Shown in pieces: positions 9,170 to 15,951 of a stretch of DNA of 27,947 bases. The DNA is from Caryophanales bacterium UBA6768 (GTDB lineage: Bacteria > Bacillota > Bacilli > Bacillales_D > Amphibacillaceae): NCBI GenBank assembly GCA_002453315.1, contig DKGO01000088.1, positions 1 to 27,947 on the forward strand. The letters run 5' to 3'. The stretch's first letter is position 1. Each line of letters starts with the position of its first letter. The notes under the pieces were generated by a model. It had not been told where the DNA came from, made no database searches, and worked only from the letters and a program-made list of their open reading frames with translations. Both the position numbers and the translations under genes were made by a program.

Positions 9170-9207
9170 CTTAGCGTTGTAAATCCGCATTTTCCTGACG
9201 CTACCCC
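9170..9207. repeat. 38-bp terminal inverted repeat, Tn1546 type
   Basis: On the minus strand it reads GGGGTAGCGTCAGGAAAATG and ends ACAACGCTAAG, which is the Tn1546 terminal repeat as I remember it. The outer GGGG faces right. It lies 36 bases after the tnpA stop. Just inside it, 9147-9167 carries a near-inverted copy (GGGGTAATCGTCGGGAAAAT), so 9147-9207 can fold back on itself; similar mirrored ends occur in Tn1546 itself. Base 9208 begins merA coding sequence, so the boundary is sharp. Confidence 0.88.
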
Positions 9208-9279
9208 AAGAGCAATTGAAACATGTTTTTCACAACCTGTGCATGTCATTCCTTGAACTAATACTCTAAAAAACGTCAT
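9208..9279 (-). pseudogene. merA: merA 5' fragment (24 codons) cut by the transposon end
   Basis: On the minus strand ATG 9279 opens 24 codons that read MTFFRVLVQGMTCTGC and continue EKHVSIAL up to base 9208, where the transposon's terminal repeat begins. GMTCTGC is the metal-binding motif of the N-terminal domain of mercuric reductase, and the gene follows merR (9297-9695) with a good AAGGAGG site at 9288-9294, exactly the merR-merA order of the intact operon at 3774-5839. A stand-alone copper chaperone would look similar at this length, but the merR neighbour favours merA. The rest of the gene is not on the other side of the element. Confidence 0.8.
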
Positions 9280-9296
9280 ATAAGGCCCTCCTTCAT

Positions 9297-9695
9297 TTAT
9301 TTAGTTCTTAACGCCTCAATAATAGGACATTCAAATATATCTTTTTCTTCTGGACAACTTTCCTTTAAAGTAATAAGTATTTGTTCAACTTTTTGGAGAT
9401 CTTGAATTTTACGTTGTATATCTTCTAATTTTGCGACGGTAAAATCATACATATCACGACATTTTGCTTCATCCCGATCTACAACACCTAATAACTTACC
9501 AATTTCACTAAGAGTAAAATCCAATTCCTGCATACGTTTAATAAATTTCAATCGGTCAATGACTTGTTCATTATACAATCGATACCCTGATTCTGAACGA
9601 ATGGGTTTTGGAATTAACCCAATGCGTTCATAGTATCGAATTGTCTCCTTATTAACGCTACACCTTTCTGCCAGTTCTCCAATCTGAAGTTGCAT
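9297..9695 (-). CDS. merR: Mercuric resistance regulator MerR (second copy)
   Basis: This is a 132-residue MerR, intact, and closer to the classic Bacillus MerR than the copy at 3774. ATG 9695 is preceded by GAGGTG (9702-9707) at normal spacing; upstream in-frame ATGs exist but lie in the promoter region. Helix-turn-helix: ERCSVNKETIRYYER. Metal-binding Cys 79 (EAKC), 114 (ESCP) and 123 (FECP) are all present. It has its own operator just upstream. Its only downstream partner is the 24-codon merA stub, so it now commands no reductase in cis. Both MerR proteins carry the same ligands and face very similar operators, so this one might still act on the intact operon in trans; that is inference. 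Confidence 0.92.
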   Translation of the reverse strand: MQLQIGELAERCSVNKETIRYYERIGLIPKPIRSESGYRLYNEQVIDRLKFIKRMQELDFTLSEIGKLLGVVDRDEAKCRDMYDFTVAKLEDIQRKIQDLQKVEQILITLKESCPEEKDIFECPIIEALRTK

Positions 9696-9713
9696 TTGTT
9701 TCACCTCATACAT

Positions 9714-9745
9714 AGTATAAACCCTGTACATAGGTACAGGGTCAA
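9714..9745 (-). promoter_or_regulatory. MerR-type promoter/operator of the second mer operon
   Basis: On the minus strand: -35 TTGACC (9745-9740), -10 TATACT (9719-9714), spacer 20 bp. The dyad ACCCTGTAC / GTACAGGGT occupies 9721-9729 and 9734-9742 with a four-base centre. It differs from the operator at 3726-3747 at one position per arm (CCC for CCG) and in the centre. Confidence 0.88.
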
Positions 9746-9760
9746 ATATGATGATTCCTT

Positions 9761-9775
9761 TAAAATTAAACACTA
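9761..9775. repeat. 15-bp direct repeat, copy 1 (TAAAATTAAACACTA)
   Basis: This 15-base sequence recurs exactly at 20191-20205 in the same orientation. The two copies lie just outside the multicopper oxidase stop and the ccdA start, bracketing the whole redox cluster. It is AT-rich, so chance is possible. Confidence 0.5.
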
Positions 9776-9815
9776 GCTCTCTATGTTCAAGATTAGAAAA
9801 TTATCGAAATTGTAA

Positions 9816-11291
9816 TTACTCTACTTTAATTTGTCCCATCATGCCATTATCTTCATGCTCTAAAATATGGCAGTGGTACATAAAGACTCCTTTTTCTTCA
9901 AACTTCACTGCAATTTTTGCCTTATCACCTGGATCAAGAGCAATCGTATCTTTATAACCTTGTAAATTTTCAGGTGGCTCTTCCCCATTAATAGAAATCA
10001 CTTTAAATTGTGTGCCGTGTATGTGGAACGGATGAATCATACCACCCATCATGTCTGGTTTGTTATAAATTTCCCATACTTCCGTTTCTCCCTGTTTCTG
10101 CGTAAAATCAATCCGATTCGGGTCGAATTTTTTACCATTAATCGTAACGTGGTGCATCATACCAAATAACACAATTTCTTTACTTACTTCTTTTTGCATT
10201 ATTTCATCACTAATCGTAATAGGTTTTTCTGGTTTTAGCATTTCTTTTTGTACTTTGCTTTCTTTGTCATTTACCTGAAACGGTAATAGAACCGTTCCAT
10301 CATCCGTGATTAACTTCACATCTTCATTTTCCTTGATTTTTGAAAAATCAATAACAATCTCTGCTCTCTCTGACGGTGTTAATTGTAGTTCGGTTAATTC
10401 TACTGGATCATTTAACAATCCTCCATCTGAAGCGACCTGTTGAAAAGATTGGTTGTTACTAAGTTTAAATGTATAGTTTCTCATGTTCGAACCATTTAAT
10501 AATCGTAAACGCACTTTTTCTTTATTAACCGTTAAACGGGGGTTTAATGTACCATTTATGAGTAAAGTTTCCCCCATTGTTCCATCTGCATTTTTTACAG
10601 CTTCATAATCCAATTGCTTCTGATCATTAAAGGTTCTGTCTTGTATGATTAAAGGAAAGTCATTTTCACCATATACATATGGATCGTCCATGCCATCTTC
10701 AATATACATTAATCCAGCAAGCCCTTCGAAAACTTGTTTTGCGGTTTTTCCCTTCGGATGGGGATGGAACCATAATGTTGCTCTTTCTTGCTGTACATCA
10801 AAAGTGATTTCCTTTTCTTCTCCAGGTTGAATAACATCATGCGGTCCACCATCCGCATCTCCAGCAATAATGAGACCATGCCAGTGAAAGGTTGTTTCTT
10901 CATCTAAGCTATTTATTAATTTTATATGCACAGTTTGTCCCTTTTTTAGTTTCATGACTGGACCTAAAAAAGAGGCATTATATCCTAAGGTTTTGGTTTG
11001 AATGCCTTCAAATATTTCCGTCTGGCCTTTTTGAGCTTCAATTGTATAATAGACATCATTTCCTTCTTCTTTATCTTTCTGTAAAACGGAAGGTATTTTT
11101 AATTCATTTTCTCCTGTTGAATGTTGTAACGGTACATCACTATGACCATGACCCATCATCATTGATCCTTCAGAACGATCTCCTGAAGAGTCCATCATAT
11201 CAAATGGATTCATGTTACCAAGATTGTTACTACATGCGCCCAAAACAATAATGAAGGTTAGGCTTAGTATCATTAACATATATCTTTTCAT
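9816..11291 (-). CDS. Lipoprotein multicopper oxidase (copper resistance)
   Basis: This is a 491-residue multicopper oxidase of the laccase/CueO/Mco type, expected to oxidise Cu(I) or organic substrates with O2 outside the membrane. The start ATG follows GAAGGTG. Residues 1-20 are a lipoprotein signal with lipobox LGAC (Cys 20), so it should be tethered to the outer face of the membrane. A Met/His/Gly patch, MMMGHGH, sits at 44-50. All four copper motifs are present: HWH 136-138, HPHP from 176, HPFHIH 420-425, and HCH 473-475 with His 479 and Met 484 as type-1 ligands. It resembles Mco found with copper genes on staphylococcal and Bacillus mobile elements (family knowledge). It has its own upstream region (11292-11717) and lies downstream of a two-component system that probably controls it. 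Between its stop and the second mer promoter I see no terminator. Confidence 0.9.
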   Translation of the reverse strand: MKRYMLMILSLTFIIVLGACSNNLGNMNPFDMMDSSGDRSEGSMMMGHGHSDVPLQHSTGENELKIPSVLQKDKEEGNDVYYTIEAQKGQTEIFEGIQTKTLGYNASFLGPVMKLKKGQTVHIKLINSLDEETTFHWHGLIIAGDADGGPHDVIQPGEEKEITFDVQQERATLWFHPHPKGKTAKQVFEGLAGLMYIEDGMDDPYVYGENDFPLIIQDRTFNDQKQLDYEAVKNADGTMGETLLINGTLNPRLTVNKEKVRLRLLNGSNMRNYTFKLSNNQSFQQVASDGGLLNDPVELTELQLTPSERAEIVIDFSKIKENEDVKLITDDGTVLLPFQVNDKESKVQKEMLKPEKPITISDEIMQKEVSKEIVLFGMMHHVTINGKKFDPNRIDFTQKQGETEVWEIYNKPDMMGGMIHPFHIHGTQFKVISINGEEPPENLQGYKDTIALDPGDKAKIAVKFEEKGVFMYHCHILEHEDNGMMGQIKVE

Positions 11292-11717
11292 CTAAACACC
11301 TTCTAAATTTTTTCTACTTACCAATATGTTAAATCAATATTGTGCAGAAAGTATGTAGAACAATTTACAACTTTTAAAACCTCTACTTTTATTTATTCAC
11401 CCTTCACCACTTCCAGATGAGTCCTATACAAATTCTATGCATTATAAAATTATGATGTAGTTAAACTAAAATGGAGATGTATTAAATCATAAAAAGTAAT
11501 TGTAGGAACAATAACAGGAGTAAATCTTTTTAGGGTAGGTGTCAAGTTTTGCAGTTAGGACGATGGATTCATTAATTTTAGAGATACATATGTGGAACAA
11601 TGCATTCTACATATACATCAGAAGAGCAAGAAATAATGTTATTACCTGTCATGGTAAAGATGGTTTTATACAAAACACTGATGAACAGTGAATAATGCAA
11701 AAAAAGAGGTGATACTA
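11292..11717. other. Intergenic region between the oxidase and the small + strand gene
   Basis: This 426-base stretch separates the minus-strand oxidase from the + strand small membrane gene, so it must carry promoters for both. It is AT-rich and I could not fix a promoter or a recognised copper operator with confidence. It contains a 33-codon open frame (11590-11691) with a possible broken haem motif, described separately. Confidence 0.5.
11590..11691 (+). pseudogene. Possible c-type cytochrome remnant (TCHGKDG motif)
   Basis: An open frame of 33 codons ends ITCHGKDGFIQNTDEQ. C-type cytochromes often read C-x-x-C-H-G-x-D-G at the haem site; here the second Cys, His and the following GKDG are present but the first Cys codon reads GTT (Val). 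In another frame just upstream the sequence reads HSTYTSEEQEI, so a small indel near 11635 could have split one gene. It sits beside a full cytochrome c maturation set. The match is only a few residues and may be chance. Confidence 0.2.
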
Positions 11718-11846
11718 ATGATGGGTGGCTATGGTTTTGGGATGATGGGCTACGGATTTTTAGGCTGGATCATCAACCTGCTTGTTATTGGAATAGTTGT
11801 ATATTATTCCACCAAGTTAGCATTAAAAAACCACAACAAAAACTGA
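11718..11846 (+). CDS. Small Met/Gly-rich membrane protein (42 aa)
   Basis: ATG 11718 follows AGAGGTG (11705-11711) and encodes 42 residues: an N-terminal MMGGYGFGMMGYGF segment, one membrane helix (WIINLLVIGIVVYY) and a short basic tail ending HNKN. I do not recognise a named family. Its make-up recalls the small membrane protein at 15507-15728, which also pairs a Met/Gly/Tyr N-terminus with one helix. The strong ribosome site and the terminator immediately after its stop support it as a real gene. It is transcribed toward the response regulator and away from the oxidase. The Met-rich start could bind Cu(I) outside the cell; this is inference. Confidence 0.65.
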   Translation: MMGGYGFGMMGYGFLGWIINLLVIGIVVYYSTKLALKNHNKN

Positions 11847-11859
11847 CTTTATGTTATTT

Positions 11860-11882
11860 GGAATGACTCCATGAGTCATTCC
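11860..11882. terminator. Terminator between the small membrane gene and the response regulator
   Basis: The perfect nine-base stem GGAATGACT / AGTCATTCC with loop CCATG is followed on the + strand by ATTTTAGTTT. It lies 13 bases after the small gene's stop and 35 bases beyond the response regulator's stop, so it may serve both converging transcripts. Confidence 0.75.
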
Positions 11883-11917
11883 ATTTTAGTTTCCTTGACA
11901 CTAAAAAATCGCTCTTC

Positions 11918-12595
11918 CTATATGGAAGGGTTAACCCACTTATATCCTACACCCCATACTGTTTTAAAATAATCATCAATCGGAAAGCCAGCTTGTCGAA
12001 TTTTGTCTCTCATATTTCTCACATGCGAATCAACCGTTCTTCCTTCCGTTTCTGAATCGAATCCCCAAATCAATTCAATCAATTGTTCCCTAGCAAATAC
12101 TTGATTTGGATTTTGAATAAAATGTCCAAGCATTATAAATTCTTTAGGAGTTAGCTTAATTGGGTTATTTCTATAAGTTAATTCAAATCGTTCCTTATTC
12201 CATAATAAACCATTTATTTCAACATGATTTTTGGGTGGACTTCGTCTTAACAGGGCTTCCATTCTAGCTAGTAATTCACCTTCATTGAAAGGCTTTGTAA
12301 TGTAATCATCCGCACCTAGCTTCAAACCCTTTATAATGTCATCACGCTGATCACGTGCTGTTACCATGATAATCGGGATATCAGAATATCGTCTAATTTC
12401 TTTACATAATTCCCATCCATTCATTTCGGGCATCATGATATCCAACAAAACAATGTCAAACGTTTCATATTCTATATAGGACAACGCTTCACTAGCCCCT
12501 TGTGCTTTCTTACATATATAGTCGTGAGGTCGTAAATATAATTCAATTAAATCTAACATTCGTTTTTCATCATCAATGATAAGGGCTTTATACAT
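11918..12595 (-). CDS. OmpR-family response regulator
   Basis: This is a 225-residue two-component regulator. ATG 12595 is chosen because AAAGAGG lies eight bases before it; an in-frame GTG at 12604 overlaps that site. Receiver domain: acidic pair in IIDDE (residues 7-10), phosphoacceptor Asp 52 in LLDIMMPEMNG, Thr near 79 in VTA, Lys 101 in TKPF. The OmpR/PhoB winged helix (about 125-225) includes PIKLTPKEFIML and EGRTVDSHVRNMRDKIR. It is the last gene of a minus-strand set and its ribosome site lies inside the end of the kinase gene, so the two are translated together. It resembles ResD and copper regulators of the same class; the targets are not known from sequence. The likely targets are the neighbouring oxidase and maturation genes. 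Confidence 0.92.
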   Translation of the reverse strand: MYKALIIDDEKRMLDLIELYLRPHDYICKKAQGASEALSYIEYETFDIVLLDIMMPEMNGWELCKEIRRYSDIPIIMVTARDQRDDIIKGLKLGADDYITKPFNEGELLARMEALLRRSPPKNHVEINGLLWNKERFELTYRNNPIKLTPKEFIMLGHFIQNPNQVFAREQLIELIWGFDSETEGRTVDSHVRNMRDKIRQAGFPIDDYFKTVWGVGYKWVNPSI

Positions 12596-12600
12596 TACAG

Positions 12601-13974
12601 TCACCTCTTTAACTTAATGATCACACTTGTACCCATCCCTGGTTGACTTCTAATATCAATGCTACCACCATGTGATTCAATTATTTCCTTCGTAATTGCT
12701 AAACCTAACCCTGATCCACCACTTTGTCGTGATCTCGATTTTTCAACACGATATAATCGATCAAATATATATGGCAAATCTTGTCTAGGTATTCTTTCTC
12801 CATGATCCGTAATTGTAATATTAAGATACTGGGCAGTCTGATTTACATCTAAGGAAATTTGAGAACTTTCATCAGAATGTTTTATTGCATTATCTAAGAT
12901 ATTTATGAATACTTGTTGGAGCCGTTCTGGATCAACAAATGCCGTTATTTCATTTGGACAATTGACATTAACCAATATATTTTTTTCAGTTAATACTGGT
13001 TGTATAAGTTCAACTACATTTTGGATGATTTCACATATTGCTACTTTTTCACGTCTAATTAGAAAGTTATTTTGATCTATTTTAGCTAAATCAAATAAAT
13101 TCTTAATTAAAACTGTTAATTGCTCTGTTTCTTCACGAATGATATCTGCATATTCTTTTATTTTATTTTCAGATGCATCTTGGCGATTAATGATATCTGC
13201 ATACCCTTTTATATAGGTTAAAGGAGTCCGAAGCTCATGTGATATACTTGCCAAAAATTCATTCCTTGCCATTTTTAATTCTTTTAAATCCTTTGATAAC
13301 TTTGTTATGGAATTTGCTAATTCACCTAATTCATCTTTCCGATCCGTATGCAGTTCAACATTGTGTTTTCCTTTACTTAATTGTTCCGTTGCTTCTTTCA
13401 TTTTTATTAAAGGTTGTGCAACAAACCTTGATAAAATAAAGGTTGTAATAATCGTTAGAGCAATAGTGATAAGGCTTGCCAACATAAACTGATTACTAAG
13501 TTGATCAACCGTTCTTTTTACATAATTTGTGTTGGCAAACATAAATACATGACCTTTGTGTGCCCCATTTATTGTTATCGGACTATCTGTAGCAATATAC
13601 TTTCCTTCATTCCATCTGTCTTCAACAATTTTACCCTCTGTAGGTATTTCATCGTTATTAGTATGATCTACAACATCCATCATTTCGTCTTCTACTGGAT
13701 CCGATGAAATAATAATATCTCCTTTTTCATCTGTAATGATTACGATAAATTCAGATGCCGATTCCATTATACCCACATGCTCTAATGTAGGTTGATCAAA
13801 ATGATCTTCCAGTACGTCACGGTGGGTATTCCCGCGCGCTAATAAACTATTCATAACCTCATCAATACGATCATTTGCCAAATTTATATATAAAATAAAA
13901 AACAAAATGGACTCGATAATTAGTATAAAAACAAAAAACAATAATCCTATTTTAAATGAAAGTTTATTAAACAT
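12601..13974 (-). CDS. Membrane sensor histidine kinase
   Basis: This is a 457-residue kinase partnered with the regulator just downstream. Two membrane helices (about 8-30 and 163-185) flank an extracytoplasmic sensor of ~130 residues; HAMP follows (about 183-235). The H box SISHELRTPLTYIKGY has the phosphoacceptor His 246, and the N box NILDNAIKH starts at 358. The G1 box reads DHGERIP (390-396), where most kinases have D-x-G-x-G: the second Gly is Arg. F box IFDRLYRV and G2 GGSGLGLAI (419-427) are normal. The sensor has no obvious metal-binding cluster beyond scattered His and Met, so the signal is unclear. It starts nine bases after the CcdA/DsbD-like gene with GAGG in the gap, and ends inside the regulator's ribosome site. 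It resembles ResE-type kinases in layout. Confidence 0.92.
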   Translation of the reverse strand: MFNKLSFKIGLLFFVFILIIESILFFILYINLANDRIDEVMNSLLARGNTHRDVLEDHFDQPTLEHVGIMESASEFIVIITDEKGDIIISSDPVEDEMMDVVDHTNNDEIPTEGKIVEDRWNEGKYIATDSPITINGAHKGHVFMFANTNYVKRTVDQLSNQFMLASLITIALTIITTFILSRFVAQPLIKMKEATEQLSKGKHNVELHTDRKDELGELANSITKLSKDLKELKMARNEFLASISHELRTPLTYIKGYADIINRQDASENKIKEYADIIREETEQLTVLIKNLFDLAKIDQNNFLIRREKVAICEIIQNVVELIQPVLTEKNILVNVNCPNEITAFVDPERLQQVFINILDNAIKHSDESSQISLDVNQTAQYLNITITDHGERIPRQDLPYIFDRLYRVEKSRSRQSGGSGLGLAITKEIIESHGGSIDIRSQPGMGTSVIIKLKR

Positions 13975-13983
13975 GTCACACCT

Positions 13984-14715
13984 CTAAGCCCAATAAGTGA
14001 GTGTATCAAAAAAACCAATAAGTATTAGAAATACACCTGCCAACTTTTGGGTGATAGCTCCTACTTTTCTGCTTCTCTTTAATATTGCACCACTTGCACC
14101 AAAATACCAAATCAAAAAGATAACAATTAGAAGCGGAAGTGATGTACCTATTCCGAAGATGGCGGGAAGAACAGCACCATATGAAGTAATCACTACAATC
14201 GGCATTAATGTCAATAGGAATAACACAAACATAGTTGGGCAAAATGCTAAGGTAAAGCTTATTCCCATCAAGAAGCTACCTAAATAACTATCCTTAAATA
14301 CCTTTGTTGGTAAATTGAAAATACGCCATGTTTTCCCCCATTGAAATAACCCAATCATAAATAACCCTATAATGATTAGTAACGGCCCTATTGCTTTACG
14401 TATAACTGGCATGATTTGTGACAGTGTACTATATACTTCTTTACCTAGTAGCCAAAATATTATTCCTAGTACAGAATAAACAACAATTTTTCCTAAAACA
14501 AATAAAAATACATGTACCCAAGGAACTTTATCAACTAATGATTTATTACCATAAATAGTAATCGCACTTATGTTACTAGTTAGCTGACATGGGGCAACAG
14601 CACCAACAACCCCAAGAAAAAAAGCAAATAATAATGGTAAATGTTCAAATCCATTGGCGAGATCCATTATTGGACTTATCAATGTGCTACTAATTTGGTT
14701 AAACAATTCAAACAT
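13984..14715 (-). CDS. CcdA/DsbD-like transmembrane protein
   Basis: This 243-residue membrane protein has about six helices and is of the cytochrome c biogenesis transmembrane (CcdA/DsbD beta) superfamily, which carries electrons from cytoplasmic thioredoxin to thiol proteins outside. Two cysteines sit where the family has them, Cys 43 in AVAPCQLTSN and Cys 159 in TLAFCPTMF, each next to Pro. It differs clearly from the canonical CcdA at 19462-20169. Annotation pipelines may instead call it a TauE/SafE or UreH-like transporter, but the cysteine pair favours thiol electron transfer. It is the first gene of a set with the kinase and regulator (gap nine bases). Its substrate may be the sensor domain, the oxidase, or the SHOCT/small membrane proteins; none of this is shown directly. 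The ribosome site is weak (GAGAGAG). Confidence 0.75.
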   Translation of the reverse strand: MFELFNQISSTLISPIMDLANGFEHLPLLFAFFLGVVGAVAPCQLTSNISAITIYGNKSLVDKVPWVHVFLFVLGKIVVYSVLGIIFWLLGKEVYSTLSQIMPVIRKAIGPLLIIIGLFMIGLFQWGKTWRIFNLPTKVFKDSYLGSFLMGISFTLAFCPTMFVLFLLTLMPIVVITSYGAVLPAIFGIGTSLPLLIVIFLIWYFGASGAILKRSRKVGAITQKLAGVFLILIGFFDTLTYWA

Positions 14716-14890
14716 GCAAAATTCAACTCTCTCAAAGTGATTTTCTTACAACACAATTTGCAGAAGCATATATGTTCCTCTGCCTTTCGTATAAATAAGT
14801 AAGTATAATAATCGATAATTTTTATTCTTCACTAACCCTCGTCCTATATAACTATTTCGCAAAAGAACACATTGCCTATTTTTATGCAGA

Positions 14891-15520
14891 TTACTTGTTT
14901 GGTGAAATTATCAGTTTTCGCATAATTGATGTCATAAGATAATCTTGTTTTTCAATTTTCAATCCAGCATTTTCTATATTTTCAATGGTTTTTCGATTTA
15001 CATTCGCACCAACAATTCGCACGGTTAAAGGATTAATCAAATCAAGCATTTTTCCAGCAAATCCATTTTCACTACGCATATGTTCAAGCATTACTATTTT
15101 TCCATCTGGTTTAACAACTCGACGAATTTCTTGGAAACCCTTCACGGGATCAGGAACTGAGCAAAAAACGCATGTCGAAACAACAGCATCAAAAGTATTA
15201 TCAGGAAAATCCATATGTTGTATATCCATTTCCTTTAATACAACCTTTGCTTTCACTTTATCAACTTGTTCATACGCTCTTGCTAGCATTTTAGGGCTGA
15301 AGTCAATCCCTGTTACATGTACGTTCGTAGAGTAATGGCGAAGATTAGCCCCTGTACCGACACCAACCTCCAGAATGTTTCCTTGTAAATTCGCAAGTAA
15401 ATTTTTTCTCCACGAATCACGAATCATATGATCCATCACATCAAATAAAGCGGAAATTCGGTCATATCTTTTCTTTATGGTTTCTGTATGCTTGTTCAAC
15501 TGATCACTACTTTCCGTCAT
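14891..15520 (-). CDS. Class I SAM-dependent methyltransferase (UbiE/PmtA-like)
   Basis: This is a 209-residue methyltransferase. SAM-binding motif I is ILEVGVGTGANL (49-60), motif II acidic end is TGIDFSPKML, motif III region is NTFDAVVSTCVFCSVPDP, and the post-motif segment is EIRRVVKPDGKIVMLEHM. The layout matches UbiE/COQ5 and phosphatidylethanolamine methyltransferases, so a lipid or quinone substrate is plausible, but sequence alone does not settle it. Its ATG lies 14 bases inside the end of the SHOCT gene, with no clear ribosome site of its own, so it is translationally coupled. The gap of 175 bases to the next gene may hold a separate promoter. A membrane-lipid or quinone modification in a respiratory/copper cluster would be consistent, as inference. 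Confidence 0.8.
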   Translation of the reverse strand: MTESSDQLNKHTETIKKRYDRISALFDVMDHMIRDSWRKNLLANLQGNILEVGVGTGANLRHYSTNVHVTGIDFSPKMLARAYEQVDKVKAKVVLKEMDIQHMDFPDNTFDAVVSTCVFCSVPDPVKGFQEIRRVVKPDGKIVMLEHMRSENGFAGKMLDLINPLTVRIVGANVNRKTIENIENAGLKIEKQDYLMTSIMRKLIISPNK

Positions 15521-15728
15521 GCTTAATAATTGATTTTAAACGCTGGTATTCTGTTTCATCTATTTCACCTTTAGCCAATCGCTCTTTTATGATTTGTATT
15601 GAAGTTTTTGTGTTGCCACCATTAATGAAATTTGTTATTAAATAAATGCCAAAACTAATTAGTCCAATCCAAAAAACTATCATTAAAATCATTGACCAAA
15701 ATGATCCGTATCCATGCATCATGTGCAT
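15507..15728 (-). CDS. Small SHOCT-domain membrane protein (73 aa)
   Basis: ATG 15728 (MHMMHGYGSFW) is preceded by GAAGG with eight-base spacing; an in-frame GTG at 15737 overlaps that site and is less likely. A Met/His/Gly-rich start is followed by one membrane helix (about 12-35, ILMIVFWIGLISFGIYL), and the C-terminal ~30 residues form a SHOCT domain (IIKERLAKGEIDETEYQRL). SHOCT domains are short oligomerisation modules often found at the ends of small membrane proteins. The stop lies inside the methyltransferase start, so the two are one unit. It recalls small membrane proteins found next to copper genes in other Firmicutes. A role in metal sensing or binding is inference. Confidence 0.8.
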   Translation of the reverse strand: MHMMHGYGSFWSMILMIVFWIGLISFGIYLITNFINGGNTKTSIQIIKERLAKGEIDETEYQRLKSIIKHDGK

Positions 15729-15873
15729 AAATAACACCTTCTCTTATTATCATTTTATACTTATTATATCTTTTATTTATCAAGAAAGTTTGCATTTTAT
15801 AGAATTACACAAAGTATTTTCTCGAAAAAATATGATGAAATAAGATATATACATTAAATAACTGTACTAGAAA

Positions 15874-15906
15874 ACCGATTACTGAACATGGTATTCAGTA
15901 ATCGGT
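15874..15906 (-). terminator. Terminator after resC
   Basis: The perfect 13-base stem ACCGATTACTGAA (15874-15886) / TTCAGTAATCGGT (15894-15906) has a seven-base loop. On the minus strand it runs into TTTTC, so it should end the ccdA-resABC transcript. A second hairpin, TAATCTTG/CAAGATTA (15931-15951), overlaps the resC stop. Confidence 0.85.
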
Positions 15907-15930
15907 ACTTTTACATGAAATGTAGTTTTG

Positions 15931-15951
15931 TAATCTTGGTATACAAGATTA
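15931..15951 (-). terminator. Stop-overlapping hairpin after resC
   Basis: The eight-base perfect stem TAATCTTG / CAAGATTA with a five-base loop begins at the resC stop codon (15949-15951). There is no T run, so it may protect the 3' end or act with the stronger terminator at 15874-15906. Confidence 0.45.

Larger units (their letters stand above)
6013..9207 (+). mobile_element. Tn1546-type Tn3-family transposon remnant
   Basis: This segment runs from the foreign terminal repeat at 6012 to the element's own end at 9207. It holds ~155 bases upstream of tnpA, including a perfect palindrome, then a broken tnpA and one 38-bp end. No resolvase and no opposite end remain, so it is a fragment. Its start coordinate is the junction with the neighbouring element, not a true transposon end. 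Confidence 0.7.

Noticed and set aside
5975..9207. 5975-6012 and 9170-9207 as the two ends of one transposon
   Set aside because: Both GGGG edges face right, whereas the ends of one element must face opposite ways, and the sequences belong to different Tn3 subgroups.
9748..11251. Several 60-70 codon + strand frames inside the oxidase gene and its edges
   Set aside because: They are antisense to a well-supported gene, lack ribosome sites and show no domain.
13984..14715. TauE/SafE sulfite exporter as the function of the second CcdA-like protein
   Set aside because: Placement of the two cysteines (APCQ and FCPT) and the thiol-redox neighbours fit the CcdA/DsbD superfamily better.
14716..14890. 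A seven-codon leader peptide frame upstream of the CcdA/DsbD-like gene
   Set aside because: It has an AGAGGA-like site, but such short frames are common by chance and no attenuator-like structure follows.
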